Shown here: positions 34,238 to 42,149 of the stretch, in pieces
Numbering within the stretch: position 1 is the first letter of the stretch
Layout of the letters: each line of letters begins with the position of its first letter
From: Agarivorans gilvus
GTDB taxonomy: Bacteria > Pseudomonadota > Gammaproteobacteria > Enterobacterales > Celerinatantimonadaceae
Direction: 5' to 3'
NCBI RefSeq assembly: GCF_001420915.1
Contig: NZ_CP013021.1
Coordinates: 1,946,001 to 2,010,000, forward strand
DNA length: 64,000 nucleotides
Notes under the pieces: model-generated
Databases searched by the model: none
What the model was told of the DNA's origin: nothing
What the model saw: the letters and a program-made list of their open reading frames with translations, nothing else
Translations under genes and position numbers: made by a program

Positions 34238-35147
34238 CGGCAACCTCCAACATGGCGATGTCTTGGCCTTGTTCTAGGGCTTTGCGTAGCACCGACTCGC
34301 GGGCAATGGCAAAGTCTTGCTCTAGCTGTTGATTCTGGTTTACCGCCAAACTGCCTAACTCAAGCACTACTTCGGCTAAGCGCTCACTGGCCATTTCTCT
34401 GGCGCGTTCATCTACACCGCCCATGGCCAACAGGGTATTACCTAATTCGTTTAGCTGCGCCACGCCTTGAGCCAACAAGGTGCGCGCACCCGTAATCGCC
34501 ATGGTGAGATCTTCCAGCTCTTGCTCCCACGCAGCCTGCTTAAACTTACGCTGCTTAAGCGCGTCAATCTCTTGCTGCTTATCGGCGGCCAGCTCGCGTG
34601 ATGCTTCTAAATCGGCTTGGCTGTCGGCTAGTTGCTGCTGCAGCGCTTGTTTCTCGCTCTCGGCTTGCTCGGTTAAATCAACAATTAGCGCCTTAATTTC
34701 GTCCTTGTTCGCCCCTTCAAGGGTTTTATCCACCAAGGCTTGGCGCTGTTCATCGGGTAGCTTGCGTAGTTGGCGCAAGTCCTTTTGGCCAATGCCTACT
34801 TTTTTAGAGGCTTGATAAAAATCTTCGCCAAACTGTTCTAGATTTTGTAGCTTCTCATTAATAGCCTTAGGGGCTATGCCTAAAAGAAACTTACTGCAGT
34901 CTTCCCAGCTTTGGGTTAACTGGGTTTCGCCCTGTTCATCGGTATAGGGCAAACCTAAATAGTGCTTACCTTCCTTTAACTGCTGAGCAATGCGTAACAC
35001 TGCCAGCTCACCCATTTTGGACTGAAAGTTAAACGCTTCTAACTGGCCTAGCAGCTTTAGCACTTCGGCTTTTTCTTGTACTAGCGCTTCTGCCTTATAT
35101 ACCTCTTGCTGCTGCGCCTTGCTTATAGTGAGTTGTTTATCTGCCAC
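34230..35147 (-). CDS. Coiled-coil early phage protein
   Basis: 305 residues, largely helical. A long Glu/Gln/Leu/Ala coiled coil spans about 150-215, with flanking helical regions. I do not recognise a catalytic motif. It precedes the transposase and overlaps its start by eight bases, a frequent place for an uncharacterised protein in Mu-like phages of Vibrio and Shewanella relatives. A role in transposition or DNA binding is possible but unproven. Confidence 0.7.
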   Translation of the reverse strand: MADKQLTISKAQQQEVYKAEALVQEKAEVLKLLGQLEAFNFQSKMGELAVLRIAQQLKEGKHYLGLPYTDEQGETQLTQSWEDCSKFLLGIAPKAINEKLQNLEQFGEDFYQASKKVGIGQKDLRQLRKLPDEQRQALVDKTLEGANKDEIKALIVDLTEQAESEKQALQQQLADSQADLEASRELAADKQQEIDALKQRKFKQAAWEQELEDLTMAITGARTLLAQGVAQLNELGNTLLAMGGVDERAREMASERLAEVVLELGSLAVNQNQQLEQDFAIARESVLRKALEQGQDIAMLEVADE

Positions 35148-35154
35148 AGCGGGA

Positions 35155-35460
35155 TTACCTCATAATGGAATAGTTGTGAATGGTCTGCGCCAGCTTCTGT
35201 TGCTCGCGGCCTAGGTTATCTCTTACGGTGTTAGCGATTTGCACGGGTTTAGCCGCCAAGCGCCAGCGCGTTTCATCGTTGGGGCAACGCTCTGCCCATC
35301 CGGCATGCTCAAGATTGGCTAAAGTACGGGTGATGTGGCTGGGGCTGAGTGTTAAGCCTCGGCTGAGTTCTTTAGGGCTAGCACCGCTAAGCTCTTTACC
35401 CGCCAAAGCCTCTACCACTGCAAAGGTTCGCTGCACTTGCTCGCTTAGGTAGGCACTCAT
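35155..35460 (-). CDS. Winged helix-turn-helix (IclR-N-like) regulator
   Basis: 101 residues. The segment FAVVEALAGKELSGASPKEL followed by LSPSHITRTLANLEHAGWAER is an IclR-type winged helix (recognition helix in SPSHITRTLANL). The start overlaps the stop of the upstream gene (ATGA). Likely a regulator or DNA-binding accessory of the early operon. Confidence 0.75.
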   Translation of the reverse strand: MSAYLSEQVQRTFAVVEALAGKELSGASPKELSRGLTLSPSHITRTLANLEHAGWAERCPNDETRWRLAAKPVQIANTVRDNLGREQQKLAQTIHNYSIMR

Positions 35461-35951
35461 CGAATCACCTCCTCACCGTTGCGCATGGCTAAATCGCCTA
35501 AGTCTGGTTGGCGTTGGTGGTTCACTTCTTCGCGCTGATAGGCCAGCTCTTCAATCAACTTCATTAAGCGATCGCGGGTTTGCTCCACCTCTGCGCTGCC
35601 CTCGTAACAACGGGCTAAGGCAATCAGAGCTTCATTAGCAAAAATGTTCAGTTCGCTCAGCTCTAAATGTTCGGCCTTGCGCCCCGTAGGCATGGGCACC
35701 AATAAGTAGCCCTGGCTGTGGGCAAGGTACTGGGTAACGATGGGCGCACCGCATACACTCTCAAAGGCAATCAGCTGGTTCACTGGCATGCTGGCGTCGC
35801 TTAAATATTTGTAGAGCGAATCACTGCTCTTACCCAGTTGATCGGCAATCCGCTCCACGCTTAAGCGGCGCTGTTTGCCGTATTCTTTAGTCAGTTGCAA
35901 AGCATGGCGTAAGCTATGCGGATAATGTTTTTTCCAATTGATTCGTGGCAT
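35457..35951 (-). CDS. Phage regulatory protein, CII-like
   Basis: 164 residues with an N-terminal helix-turn-helix (LSVERIADQLGKSSDSLYKYLSD, shown here in two parts: RIADQLGKSS and DSLYKYLSD). The rest is helical, as in the phage_CII_2/regulatory protein families of transposable phages. Second gene of the early operon after Ner; expected to act in the lysis-lysogeny decision. Confidence 0.72.
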   Translation of the reverse strand: MPRINWKKHYPHSLRHALQLTKEYGKQRRLSVERIADQLGKSSDSLYKYLSDASMPVNQLIAFESVCGAPIVTQYLAHSQGYLLVPMPTGRKAEHLELSELNIFANEALIALARCYEGSAEVEQTRDRLMKLIEELAYQREEVNHQRQPDLGDLAMRNGEEVIR

Positions 35952-36019
35952 TTGAAATTCCGTCTCCTGTTAGTTTTCTAAAAGTGTCACTGGCTTAGAA
36001 GCCGCACCAAGGCCTAGGC

Positions 36020-36301
36020 TTAACTGGCAAGCCGTTGCTGTAAGGCGGCTATTTTTTCCGCGCGTTTTAGCGAATTACGAGGGGGCTTAATATGGCTAAG
36101 GCTGTATTCAGGAATGTCAGGGAAAACATCTTCAACGGCACAATCCAGTGCCTTGCTAATAATGTTGGCGATGCGTTGGCTGTGGCTTTTTCGGTGAATA
36201 ACCGCAGAGAAAGACGAAGCGGTAGTGTCGGTGGCTTCGGCTAACATGCCTAAAGTAAAGCCTTTTTGATATAGGCTGGTTTTAATCTCTTGAGCGTTCA
36301 T
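36020..36301 (-). CDS. ner: Ner-like (Nlp-family) DNA-binding protein
   Basis: 93 residues, first gene of the leftward early operon. The fold signature is KTSLYQKGFTLGMLAEATD followed by SFSAVIHRKSH and IANIISKALD, the Ner/Nlp lambda-repressor-like helix-turn-helix. In Mu, Ner damps early transcription and the repressor promoter. Its promoter region 36302-36415 is shared with the divergent repressor and contains several inverted repeats. Confidence 0.88.
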   Translation of the reverse strand: MNAQEIKTSLYQKGFTLGMLAEATDTTASSFSAVIHRKSHSQRIANIISKALDCAVEDVFPDIPEYSLSHIKPPRNSLKRAEKIAALQQRLAS

Positions 36302-36326
36302 GCTAAATTACCCTTTTGTTAGTTAC

Positions 36327-36359
36327 GTTTAGTTAATGTGTGGCGCACGGAAACTAAAC
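36327..36359. promoter_or_regulatory. Inverted repeat in the divergent early/repressor region (candidate Ner sites)
   Basis: GTTTAGTT (36327-36334) and AACTAAAC (36352-36359) are perfect 8-bp arms 17 bases apart. A further TTAGTT lies just to the left (about 36319). This clustering between ner and the repressor gene suggests operator sites. The owner of the sites is inferred. Confidence 0.5.
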
Positions 36360-36384
36360 ACTAAGTTGATACAGGTTTAGACTA

Positions 36385-36402
36385 TGCGCAGAATTCTGCG
36401 CA
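36385..36402. promoter_or_regulatory. Perfect 18-bp palindrome, candidate repressor operator
   Basis: TGCGCAGAATTCTGCGCA reads the same on both strands and ends 13 bases before the repressor ATG (36416). Position and symmetry suggest that the dimeric CI-like repressor binds here and regulates its own gene. Confidence 0.65.
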
Positions 36403-36415
36403 GTCAAGTTAAAAT

Positions 36416-36829
36416 ATGCAGAATAATTCACATGGATCACGTATTCGTGAGGAACGCACGCGTTTAGGTTTGTCGCAAACAGAATTTGCAAACCTTGGCG
36501 AAGCCTCTTTGCGCTCCCAACAAAGTTGGGAAAAAGGCTCCGCTAGCCCCAATTTGAAGGTGCTTGAAGCCTGGGGAGAGCAAGGTGCCGATGTGCAATA
36601 CATCGTATTGGGGATCCGTTCCACAACGGCTAACAGTGAATTAGTGTTTGAGGCCTACGATTGGGTATTTAAGTTTGCCGATAAGCTCAACGCACGAGAG
36701 CAATTAACCGCAGACATAGCCAAGGAACTGGCCAAAGAGATTTACGAGTTCTTACAAGAAGAAGAACTATCAGCAAATAACATACTGGACTTTGTTAGCA
36801 AATTTGAACAGAAGCTCAATGTAGCTTAA
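36416..36829 (+). CDS. CI-like XRE-family repressor
   Basis: 137 residues. An N-terminal helix-turn-helix of the XRE family (RIREERTRLGLSQTEFANLG, then SQQSWEKGSASPNL) is followed by a helical oligomerisation tail. It diverges from Ner and is the only plus-strand gene next to the early promoter, so it is the best candidate for the lysogeny repressor. The small size means no LexA-like autocleavage domain. Confidence 0.85.
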   Translation: MQNNSHGSRIREERTRLGLSQTEFANLGEASLRSQQSWEKGSASPNLKVLEAWGEQGADVQYIVLGIRSTTANSELVFEAYDWVFKFADKLNAREQLTADIAKELAKEIYEFLQEEELSANNILDFVSKFEQKLNVA

Positions 36830-36830
36830 T

Positions 36831-36908
36831 GGCCGTCAAACGGCCGTATTAAAAACAAAAACAATATAAAACAATGAGTTGAAAAAACAGATGGCCGTCA
36901 GACGGCCA
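36831..36908. repeat. Two GGCCGTC hairpin repeats after the repressor gene
   Basis: TGGCCGTCAGACGGCCA (36892-36908) is a perfect inverted repeat around a single base. A closely related copy, GGCCGTCAAACGGCCGT, lies at 36831-36847, directly after the repressor stop. The copies are about 60 bases apart with an A-rich spacer. They lack U-runs, so they are more likely protein-binding sites or mRNA hairpins than terminators. Confidence 0.55.
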
Positions 36909-36962
36909 CAATAGGTAACTAAACGCAGACTTAGCACTACTGGTAATATCCAAGGATGAGGT

Positions 36963-37403
36963 ATGGATCAGAAAACCAAACAACTCGAAGAGGTCTTCAA
37001 TCGGGTGGGAGAAAAGCTAGCGCCTACTAAAAGCAGCTTGCCGCAAAAACTGGCCACCTTGGTTTCTAAGAAGCGTAACAGCATAATCGAAAACAACAGC
37101 GGTTCGATTTCCATTGGTAGTATCGACCAATCCAAGCATGTACATGTATTACACAGCGACCCGCGCCTGCACGCCCCCAAGATTTCCAATAGCCAAGGCC
37201 AAGAGCTTAAAAGCTTAGTGAGCCAACTTTGCACCCTGGCTAAACTGCCAAGTTACGAAGTATGGGACCAACTCAACGACCATTGCTGCGCCATTAATAT
37301 TCCAGACACCGCCCGTTACAAAAACATCCTCGAAACAGATTTCTACAAAGCCAAAGCTTTTTTGCTTGAACAACTACTCACAGCAGGTGAAGAAAAATCA
37401 TGA
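36963..37403 (+). CDS. Hypothetical prophage protein
   Basis: 146 residues with a good RBS (AAGGATGAGG) before the ATG. The middle has a beta-like stretch (SGSISIGSIDQSKHVHVLHS), and the C-terminal part (LKSLVSQLCTLAKLPSYEVW...FYKAKAFLLEQLL) resembles the ORF6C-type helical region of some phage regulators. Function not known. It overlaps the next gene by four bases. Confidence 0.6.
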   Translation: MDQKTKQLEEVFNRVGEKLAPTKSSLPQKLATLVSKKRNSIIENNSGSISIGSIDQSKHVHVLHSDPRLHAPKISNSQGQELKSLVSQLCTLAKLPSYEVWDQLNDHCCAINIPDTARYKNILETDFYKAKAFLLEQLLTAGEEKS

Positions 37404-37804
37404 AGCAAAGTTTAATCGCACTGTTCATTGGTTTGGGGTTAACCGCACAGGCAAGCGCCACTATTTACCAATGCGGTGATAATACTTTTCAGCAAACACC
37501 GTGTAAGAATACGTCTAGTAAAGTGGTTAACGTTGAGCAAGCTAAAAATTCTCTTGCGAGTCACGACGCCCGCGAAAATCGTGGTGATTTAGTCCGTCAA
37601 TCTAAATACCGAACCGCAATTGAAAAAAACCAGATCATGATCGGAATGAGCCCAAAGCAGGTTGAGTACTCATGGGGGAAACCAACCAAGAAAAAGACCA
37701 GTGTTGCCGATGGAGTAAGCTCCACCCATTGGGTGTACGACCGTGGGCGAAATGGCGCTCAAATTATTACCTTTAAAAATGGTCGCGTTAGTGGTTGGAA
37801 TTAA
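37400..37804 (+). CDS. Secreted DUF4124-type protein
   Basis: 134 residues. A signal peptide (MKQSLIALFIGLGLTAQASA) precedes IYQCGDNTFQQTPCKN, the short DUF4124 motif with two cysteines. The C-terminal part (IMIGMSPKQVEYSWGKPTKK, then HWVYDRGRNGAQIITF) looks like a SmpA/OmlA-type repeat. Likely periplasmic. Start overlaps the previous stop (ATGA). Probably a lysogenic accessory gene. Confidence 0.72.
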   Translation: MKQSLIALFIGLGLTAQASATIYQCGDNTFQQTPCKNTSSKVVNVEQAKNSLASHDARENRGDLVRQSKYRTAIEKNQIMIGMSPKQVEYSWGKPTKKKTSVADGVSSTHWVYDRGRNGAQIITFKNGRVSGWN

Positions 37805-37946
37805 GCACCAAGAAAAACGAATAAATATACTAGCTCACCACAAGTTAATAATTTATTAGTCCTCAGCGCTAAGTAAATCTTATTTTTTTCATTAGTTATT
37901 ATCAAGAAAGCACCTTTCATCACCATCTTTCTAAATAAGGTTTTTT

Positions 37947-40178
37947 ATGGATGAACTACAATTAAAGCAACACCTAAGAAACAAAAAATATTCTAAGCTG
38001 GAATTTCTACATGATGAGAGTGAACAACACTCCAACGAAAAGTATTTAGGCTATCTGTACTTTTTGCAGGATTCGAGGCGAGACGACACCTCTAGTACCT
38101 TAAACAAGATTATTGAAAAACAAAGTTCTCTAAGTCAAGCTTACACTTACCTTGGTGAAATCGCGGCTTCTATCTACAACACTATTCTAGACATTAATAT
38201 TGCCAGAATTTACTTTCAAGAAGCGATTTCTCAAGATGAATCAAACCTTCGGGCAAGATGGGGATTATTTACGCAAACGAAACAGAATGACCATTTCTTC
38301 GCTGCACTTTCCAGAAGCTACAGCGTCGATAATTTTGAGTTGATTAATCGGTACTTCATAGGTTGGGAATTAAACTTTAACAAGCTAAGTCCAGATAACG
38401 ACTGGAGTCTGCTCTTCTCTGTGATTGATGATGAACGTTATAAATATAAAGAACATTGCAAAGACCTGCTTGCGTTAGCTTGCTATTATGAAAAACAATA
38501 TGAACAAGGTATATCCTTAATAAAAAATACTGAAATTGCAGATCCTATTGTATTAAAGCTATACCTTAACCATGGTCTTATTTCTCGTGAGCTAGCTGCC
38601 TCCAAACTCTTTTCTTTTCAAGCCATCAGTTTTTTATTTGATGATCATAAGGCAATATATGAACTATATATCAAGTTAAAAGCGAACAGTGAAGACACCT
38701 ACAGTAAGAGTACTCTGATGGAAATTGCATTTAAAGCACAAGAGTATGCTGAAGTCATTAAAATATTTGAAGGAGAAAACGTTAGCTTAGTACAAAAGGG
38801 CGTTAAAACGCATCTAATTCACCAGCTAGCAAAAATGGAACTGGGCCATAAACCGAGTGAATCAACTAAATTTCTCGCAAAACACAACCTAATAATCAAT
38901 AGGGATATTGATACAGAGTGCTTACATAAAGCCTTAACAATTAATTACTACATTTGGATTATGAGGACCCAAACGCCTAATGACAACATTGAATCTAAAT
39001 GGGAATACGAGATAGTTCAACGCCTACTCAATGACTACGATCTATCAGAGCATTATCTATATAATAGATTGAACAACTTATTGTCATCTCTAGAGAACGA
39101 CTGGGAAGTCAACTATCGAAACACTCAAATAAACTCATTGCTAAAAAGTATTGAAAGCCATAAAGCCACCTATAACGACATTACTAGTTATTGTGCAATG
39201 GAAATCCAAAAAAAGAACTATAACGAAGCTATAAAAGCTCTTGAAAATTACCATGACCATAACTCACCAACGATAGCAACTACCAATTTAATGGGTAATG
39301 CCTTGCGGTGCAAAGGCACGCTCGAAGAGGCATTAAGTTATTACCAGAATTCACTTGAACTGATGGAATTACATAAGGAGTTTTATGAACATGTAATTTA
39401 TAACTATCTTGATACCGCGCAACGGTTAGGAATTAATATAGAAGAAAATCGATATAAAAGTTTAAGAAATAAATTCAACGAAAAACTTGTCGAGTCATTT
39501 AGTCTAAAAGTCCATACCACCGAAAAGCCCTCGCACCTGTACAAATATTACCCATTAAATATCAACACATTAGATGCATTGGTTAATCAGTATTTTTACC
39601 TACCATCAAAACACCAACTAAACGACCCCATTGAGATGCCTGAACTTGAAGGCATTGGAGAAACCAGCCTAATGGATAAAAACTTTCGAGTTTGTTCTTT
39701 TTCTAACAACAGTAACTCTATGTTAATGTGGTCTCATTACACGCTTAATCATGAAGGGATGATGGTTGAATATCGATTTAAAGGGGATTTACCAAAAGCT
39801 ACTGGTATAGAAAAGGTCAGCTACAACCCTCCTCAAAAAAGAAACATGAATCGGAATAAGTATATCTTCAACCAGTTTCTACTCACAAAAAATCATGAAT
39901 GGGAATACGAAAAAGAAGTCAGGCTTTTATCGTACAAAAAAGATAAGCTTTACTTCGAAGACCGTAATACCGTTGATTTTGATGATAGTAAAGTTAACGC
40001 ATCAATAGTCGCGGTTACACTGGGATATAAGTTCCCTCAAAGTAAGTTTGATCTTATTAAAGAAATCATTCACACACTAAATTCAAAGAGGAGTCCGCAT
40101 CAAGAAAAAATCAAGCTCAAAAGGGCCGTTCTCTCAGAAAAAAACTCCTTCCAGTTAAAATATGTGCCAATGTGCTAA
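37947..40178 (+). CDS. TPR-DUF2971 protein, candidate prophage defence or effector gene
   Basis: 743 residues and much more AT-rich than the phage core genes. The first 500 residues are helical with TPR-like repeats (for instance AIKALENYHDHNSP and EEALSYYQNSLELMELHK). The last 220 residues match the DUF2971 pattern: LYKYYPL, LNDPIEMP, VCSFSNNSNSMLMWSHYT, LLTKNHEWEYEKEVRLLSY. A second DUF2971 gene lies at 48331 in the same prophage. The activity of DUF2971 is not established. Its own AT-rich upstream region (37805-37946) and a hairpin overlapping its stop suggest expression in the lysogen independent of the late operon. A defence role is an inference from architecture and position. Confidence 0.8.
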   Translation: MDELQLKQHLRNKKYSKLEFLHDESEQHSNEKYLGYLYFLQDSRRDDTSSTLNKIIEKQSSLSQAYTYLGEIAASIYNTILDINIARIYFQEAISQDESNLRARWGLFTQTKQNDHFFAALSRSYSVDNFELINRYFIGWELNFNKLSPDNDWSLLFSVIDDERYKYKEHCKDLLALACYYEKQYEQGISLIKNTEIADPIVLKLYLNHGLISRELAASKLFSFQAISFLFDDHKAIYELYIKLKANSEDTYSKSTLMEIAFKAQEYAEVIKIFEGENVSLVQKGVKTHLIHQLAKMELGHKPSESTKFLAKHNLIINRDIDTECLHKALTINYYIWIMRTQTPNDNIESKWEYEIVQRLLNDYDLSEHYLYNRLNNLLSSLENDWEVNYRNTQINSLLKSIESHKATYNDITSYCAMEIQKKNYNEAIKALENYHDHNSPTIATTNLMGNALRCKGTLEEALSYYQNSLELMELHKEFYEHVIYNYLDTAQRLGINIEENRYKSLRNKFNEKLVESFSLKVHTTEKPSHLYKYYPLNINTLDALVNQYFYLPSKHQLNDPIEMPELEGIGETSLMDKNFRVCSFSNNSNSMLMWSHYTLNHEGMMVEYRFKGDLPKATGIEKVSYNPPQKRNMNRNKYIFNQFLLTKNHEWEYEKEVRLLSYKKDKLYFEDRNTVDFDDSKVNASIVAVTLGYKFPQSKFDLIKEIIHTLNSKRSPHQEKIKLKRAVLSEKNSFQLKYVPMC

Positions 40179-40192
40179 AAACTTTAGCACAT
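40170..40192 (+). terminator. Hairpin overlapping the end of the TPR-DUF2971 gene
   Basis: ATGTGCTAAA and TTTAGCACAT are perfect 10-bp arms with a 3-base loop; the stop codon is inside the left arm. A weakly T-rich stretch follows. It probably ends the accessory transcript before the late promoter region. Confidence 0.5.
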
Positions 40193-40259
40193 GAAATACT
40201 TTATTTAGGTGCACTTTACAGATAACAATATTGCCGCTACCTAAATAATATTAAATATC

Positions 40260-40282
40260 AATCTCTAAACCCCTTTAAAATC
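40260..40282 (+). promoter_or_regulatory. 23-bp direct repeat, copy 1, candidate late promoter (Plys position)
   Basis: This contains CTCTAAACCCCTTTAAAATC and is identical over 23 bases to 50320-50342. It lies about 58 bases upstream of the first late gene. TAAAAT could be a -10 box, with the conserved upstream part the activator contact. In Mu the C protein turns on a promoter at the equivalent place. Inference from position and exact repetition. Confidence 0.6.
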
Positions 40283-40297
40283 AACTCTCCCACCATC

Positions 40298-40340
40298 GTC
40301 GCACAATGCCTTACATCTTTTTTAAACAAAGCATTGCGAC
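40298..40340 (+). promoter_or_regulatory. Inverted repeat in the leader of the first late gene
   Basis: GTCG-CA-CAATGC (40298-40309) can pair with GCATTGCGAC (40331-40340), with a two-base bulge. The right arm ends directly at the ATG at 40341. The fold would hide the start region in the mRNA. No clear Shine-Dalgarno sequence is seen, so translation may be controlled by this structure. Confidence 0.4.
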
Positions 40341-40765
40341 ATGGAACAACCCTACAAGTTAGTCCGCCATTATTTTAGCCACGGCACCTTTGGCCAACTG
40401 TTTAGCCCTTGCGGTACGCCGCTAGCGGTAAGCGTAGAGCGCCCCTGGCTCAACAATCAGCCTTCTATAAGTTGTATCCCGAGGGCACCTATAAAATCGT
40501 GCCGGTTAACTCGCCTAAGTTTGGCGAATGCCTGGGCTTAAGTGCGCCCACCTTAGGTATAAGCCACGACCACAGCGGCATACTACGCACCCATATTTTG
40601 ATTCACCCCGCCAACCTTGCCAGCCAACTAGAGGGCTGTATTGCCCTGGGCGAAAAATGGGGCGTGTTAAATGGTGAATGGGCGGTGCTTAATAGCCGCC
40701 ATGCCTGCGAACTGTTCAAAAGCTACATCCACGGCCAGCAAGCGTGGTTGGAGATTGGCTCATGA
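40341..40765 (+). pseudogene. DUF5675 phage protein, frameshifted
   Basis: The frame from ATG 40341 gives MEQPYKLVRHYFSHGTFGQL, then VERPWLNNQPSISCIP. After that the family sequence continues in the -1 frame with EGTYKIVPVNSPKF, HDHSGILRTHILIHPANL and GCIALGEK. The switch lies at CCC (40478-40480): one added base would give SCIPEGTY, as in DUF5675 proteins. As read, the product would stop at about 66 residues. DUF5675 members are often found near phage lysis genes; their activity is unknown. Confidence 0.78.
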
Positions 40766-41070
40766 GCATCACCAACGGCTTAATTCACCCAGCGCCAGCA
40801 GGCTTTGTGGGCTCTAAGCGCCATTATCAGCGTGGCGTGATTGACCGCCTAGAGGCCGAGCTAAAGCAACTACGCGGCCTAGGCCAGGTACAGCGGCCTA
40901 AGCAATGCCCACTGCACGATATAAGCCACCGCCAAGGCTGGCACAGCGTTACCCCACTAGACATTGAGGTACTTAAAGCCCGAGAACTAGGGCTTACCGC
41001 CGCCCAATGCCGCCAACGTATTCGCCAATCACTTAACCAACCAGGAGGCACAACATGCCCGCAATCTTAG
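40762..41070 (+). CDS. Hypothetical late phage protein
   Basis: 102 residues from ATG 40762, overlapping the previous stop (ATGA). It begins MSITNGLIHPAPAGF and has a basic, helical C-terminal half (TAAQCRQRIRQSLNQPGG). Related small proteins occur next to the lysis genes of Mu-like phages, but I cannot name a function. Confidence 0.6.
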   Translation: MSITNGLIHPAPAGFVGSKRHYQRGVIDRLEAELKQLRGLGQVQRPKQCPLHDISHRQGWHSVTPLDIEVLKARELGLTAAQCRQRIRQSLNQPGGTTCPQS

Positions 41071-41311
41071 CGCCCTTACTCGGGGCCTTAAATTCGTCGT
41101 CGTTAAATTGCTACTCAACAGCGTGTTAGAAGTGGGCAAAGCCATGCTACTAAAAATTCGCTGGAAGGTCGTGCTAGAGCGCTTCCTGACTCGCGCTGCA
41201 GTAGGCGCACTTAAGTGGCTTAAAAACCTCGACAGCAACGGCCTTACCCACGAAGGGCTAGAGGTCATTCTAGAAGATCTGCGCAGCAAGCGTTTACCCG
41301 AGGCCAAGTAA
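41055..41311 (+). pseudogene. Small hydrophobic protein, apparently frameshifted (holin candidate)
   Basis: ATG 41055 has GGAGG about eight bases upstream and starts MPAILAPLLG, but this frame stops after 24 codons. The -1 frame carries LKFVVVKLLLNSVLEVGKAM onward to a stop at 41311 without a good start codon of its own; only TTG 41108 is available. Adding one base in the GGGG run (41090-41095 area) or in the following AAA run gives one continuous protein of about 85 residues with a single hydrophobic helix. Size, hydrophobic start and position suggest a holin or lysis accessory. Inference. Confidence 0.5.
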
Positions 41312-41313
41312 TA

Positions 41314-41535
41314 GTGGACATCTGCGATAAGGCCGAAGCGCTAGAGCAACAACAGCGCCAGCAAGCGCTAAATAACGCACTTAACCGCCCCCTAGAACAT
41401 GGGCGAATCATTGACGGTACCAAAGTATGTATTTGCTGTGACGAGCCCATACCGGCCACTCGCTTGCAAGCTGCACCTAACGCCGTCCGTTGTATTGATT
41501 GCCAAGCACTAGAGGAGGCTTATGGAAACGGGTAA
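41314..41535 (+). CDS. TraR/DksA-type zinc-finger protein
   Basis: 73 residues from a GTG at 41314. The four-cysteine finger CICCDEPIP...CIDCQALEE is the TraR/DksA C4 type, after a helical Gln-rich segment. Such small TraR-like proteins bind RNA polymerase in the secondary channel and occur in many Mu-like and P2-like phages. It overlaps the next gene by 14 bases. Confidence 0.85.
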   Translation: MDICDKAEALEQQQRQQALNNALNRPLEHGRIIDGTKVCICCDEPIPATRLQAAPNAVRCIDCQALEEAYGNG

Positions 41536-41857
41536 TTGGGCTGCTTGGCGGTTCTACTTAGATGTCGCGCAAATCCTTGCCACAGTGGCCTTGTTCATTT
41601 GGATACGTGTTACCAGCGGCCAACGCGCTAATCGTGACGACTTACAGGCGCTAAGGCAGGAAGTGCAAACCCAGGACAAACGTTTGTCGCTGCTAGAAAC
41701 CCACGTAAGCGGCTTTCCTAAAGAAGAGGTAATACAGCTTTCGGTTCAAGTGGCAGGCATCACAAGCACATTAACGGCAATGAGCGAGCAAATGAAACGC
41801 TTAGAGCACAAACAAAACATGCTGATTGAAAACGAACTCAGGGGAGAAAAGCAATGA
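41522..41857 (+). CDS. DUF2730 membrane protein (Mu gp25-like)
   Basis: 111 residues: one transmembrane helix at about 14-28 (LDVAQILATVALFIWIRV) followed by a coiled coil (DLQALRQEVQTQDKRL, then MSEQMKRLEHKQNML). This is the DUF2730 pattern found between the lysis genes and the small terminase in Mu-like phages. It may take part in lysis as a spanin- or holin-like accessory; this is not established. Confidence 0.8.
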   Translation: METGNWAAWRFYLDVAQILATVALFIWIRVTSGQRANRDDLQALRQEVQTQDKRLSLLETHVSGFPKEEVIQLSVQVAGITSTLTAMSEQMKRLEHKQNMLIENELRGEKQ

Positions 41858-42141
41858 GCCTGAACGAGATTAAAAACGAACACGAGCGCTTGGCCATTCT
41901 GATTGCTTTAGATGCCTTGGGCTACAAAGAGAATGATTCCACCATTCAGGATGTTTGCGCCAAATACGGCAACGACATGAGCCGAGATCGAATTAAAACC
42001 CAACTGGCTTGGCTACAAGAACAAGGTGCAGTGAATACCGAAACAGTCGGCAATTACACCATTGCCACACTCACCAGCCGAGGCCAAGACATTGCCAAAG
42101 GCCGCGCCTTTGTGCCGGGCATAAAACGCCCCAGCGCCTAG
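41854..42141 (+). CDS. Mu gp26-like winged-helix protein
   Basis: 95 residues. The ending VPGIKRPSA and the winged-helix-like body (LAWLQEQGAVNTETVGNYTIATLTSRG) match the gp26 family that precedes gp27 in Mu-like phages. The start overlaps the DUF2730 stop (ATGA). Function unknown. Confidence 0.8.
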   Translation: MSLNEIKNEHERLAILIALDALGYKENDSTIQDVCAKYGNDMSRDRIKTQLAWLQEQGAVNTETVGNYTIATLTSRGQDIAKGRAFVPGIKRPSA

Positions 42142-42149
42142 GAGGCGAA

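Noticed and set aside
36831..36908. GGCCGTC repeats as a CRISPR array
   Set aside because: Only two copies, each an inverted repeat in itself, with no spacer series and no cas genes nearby.
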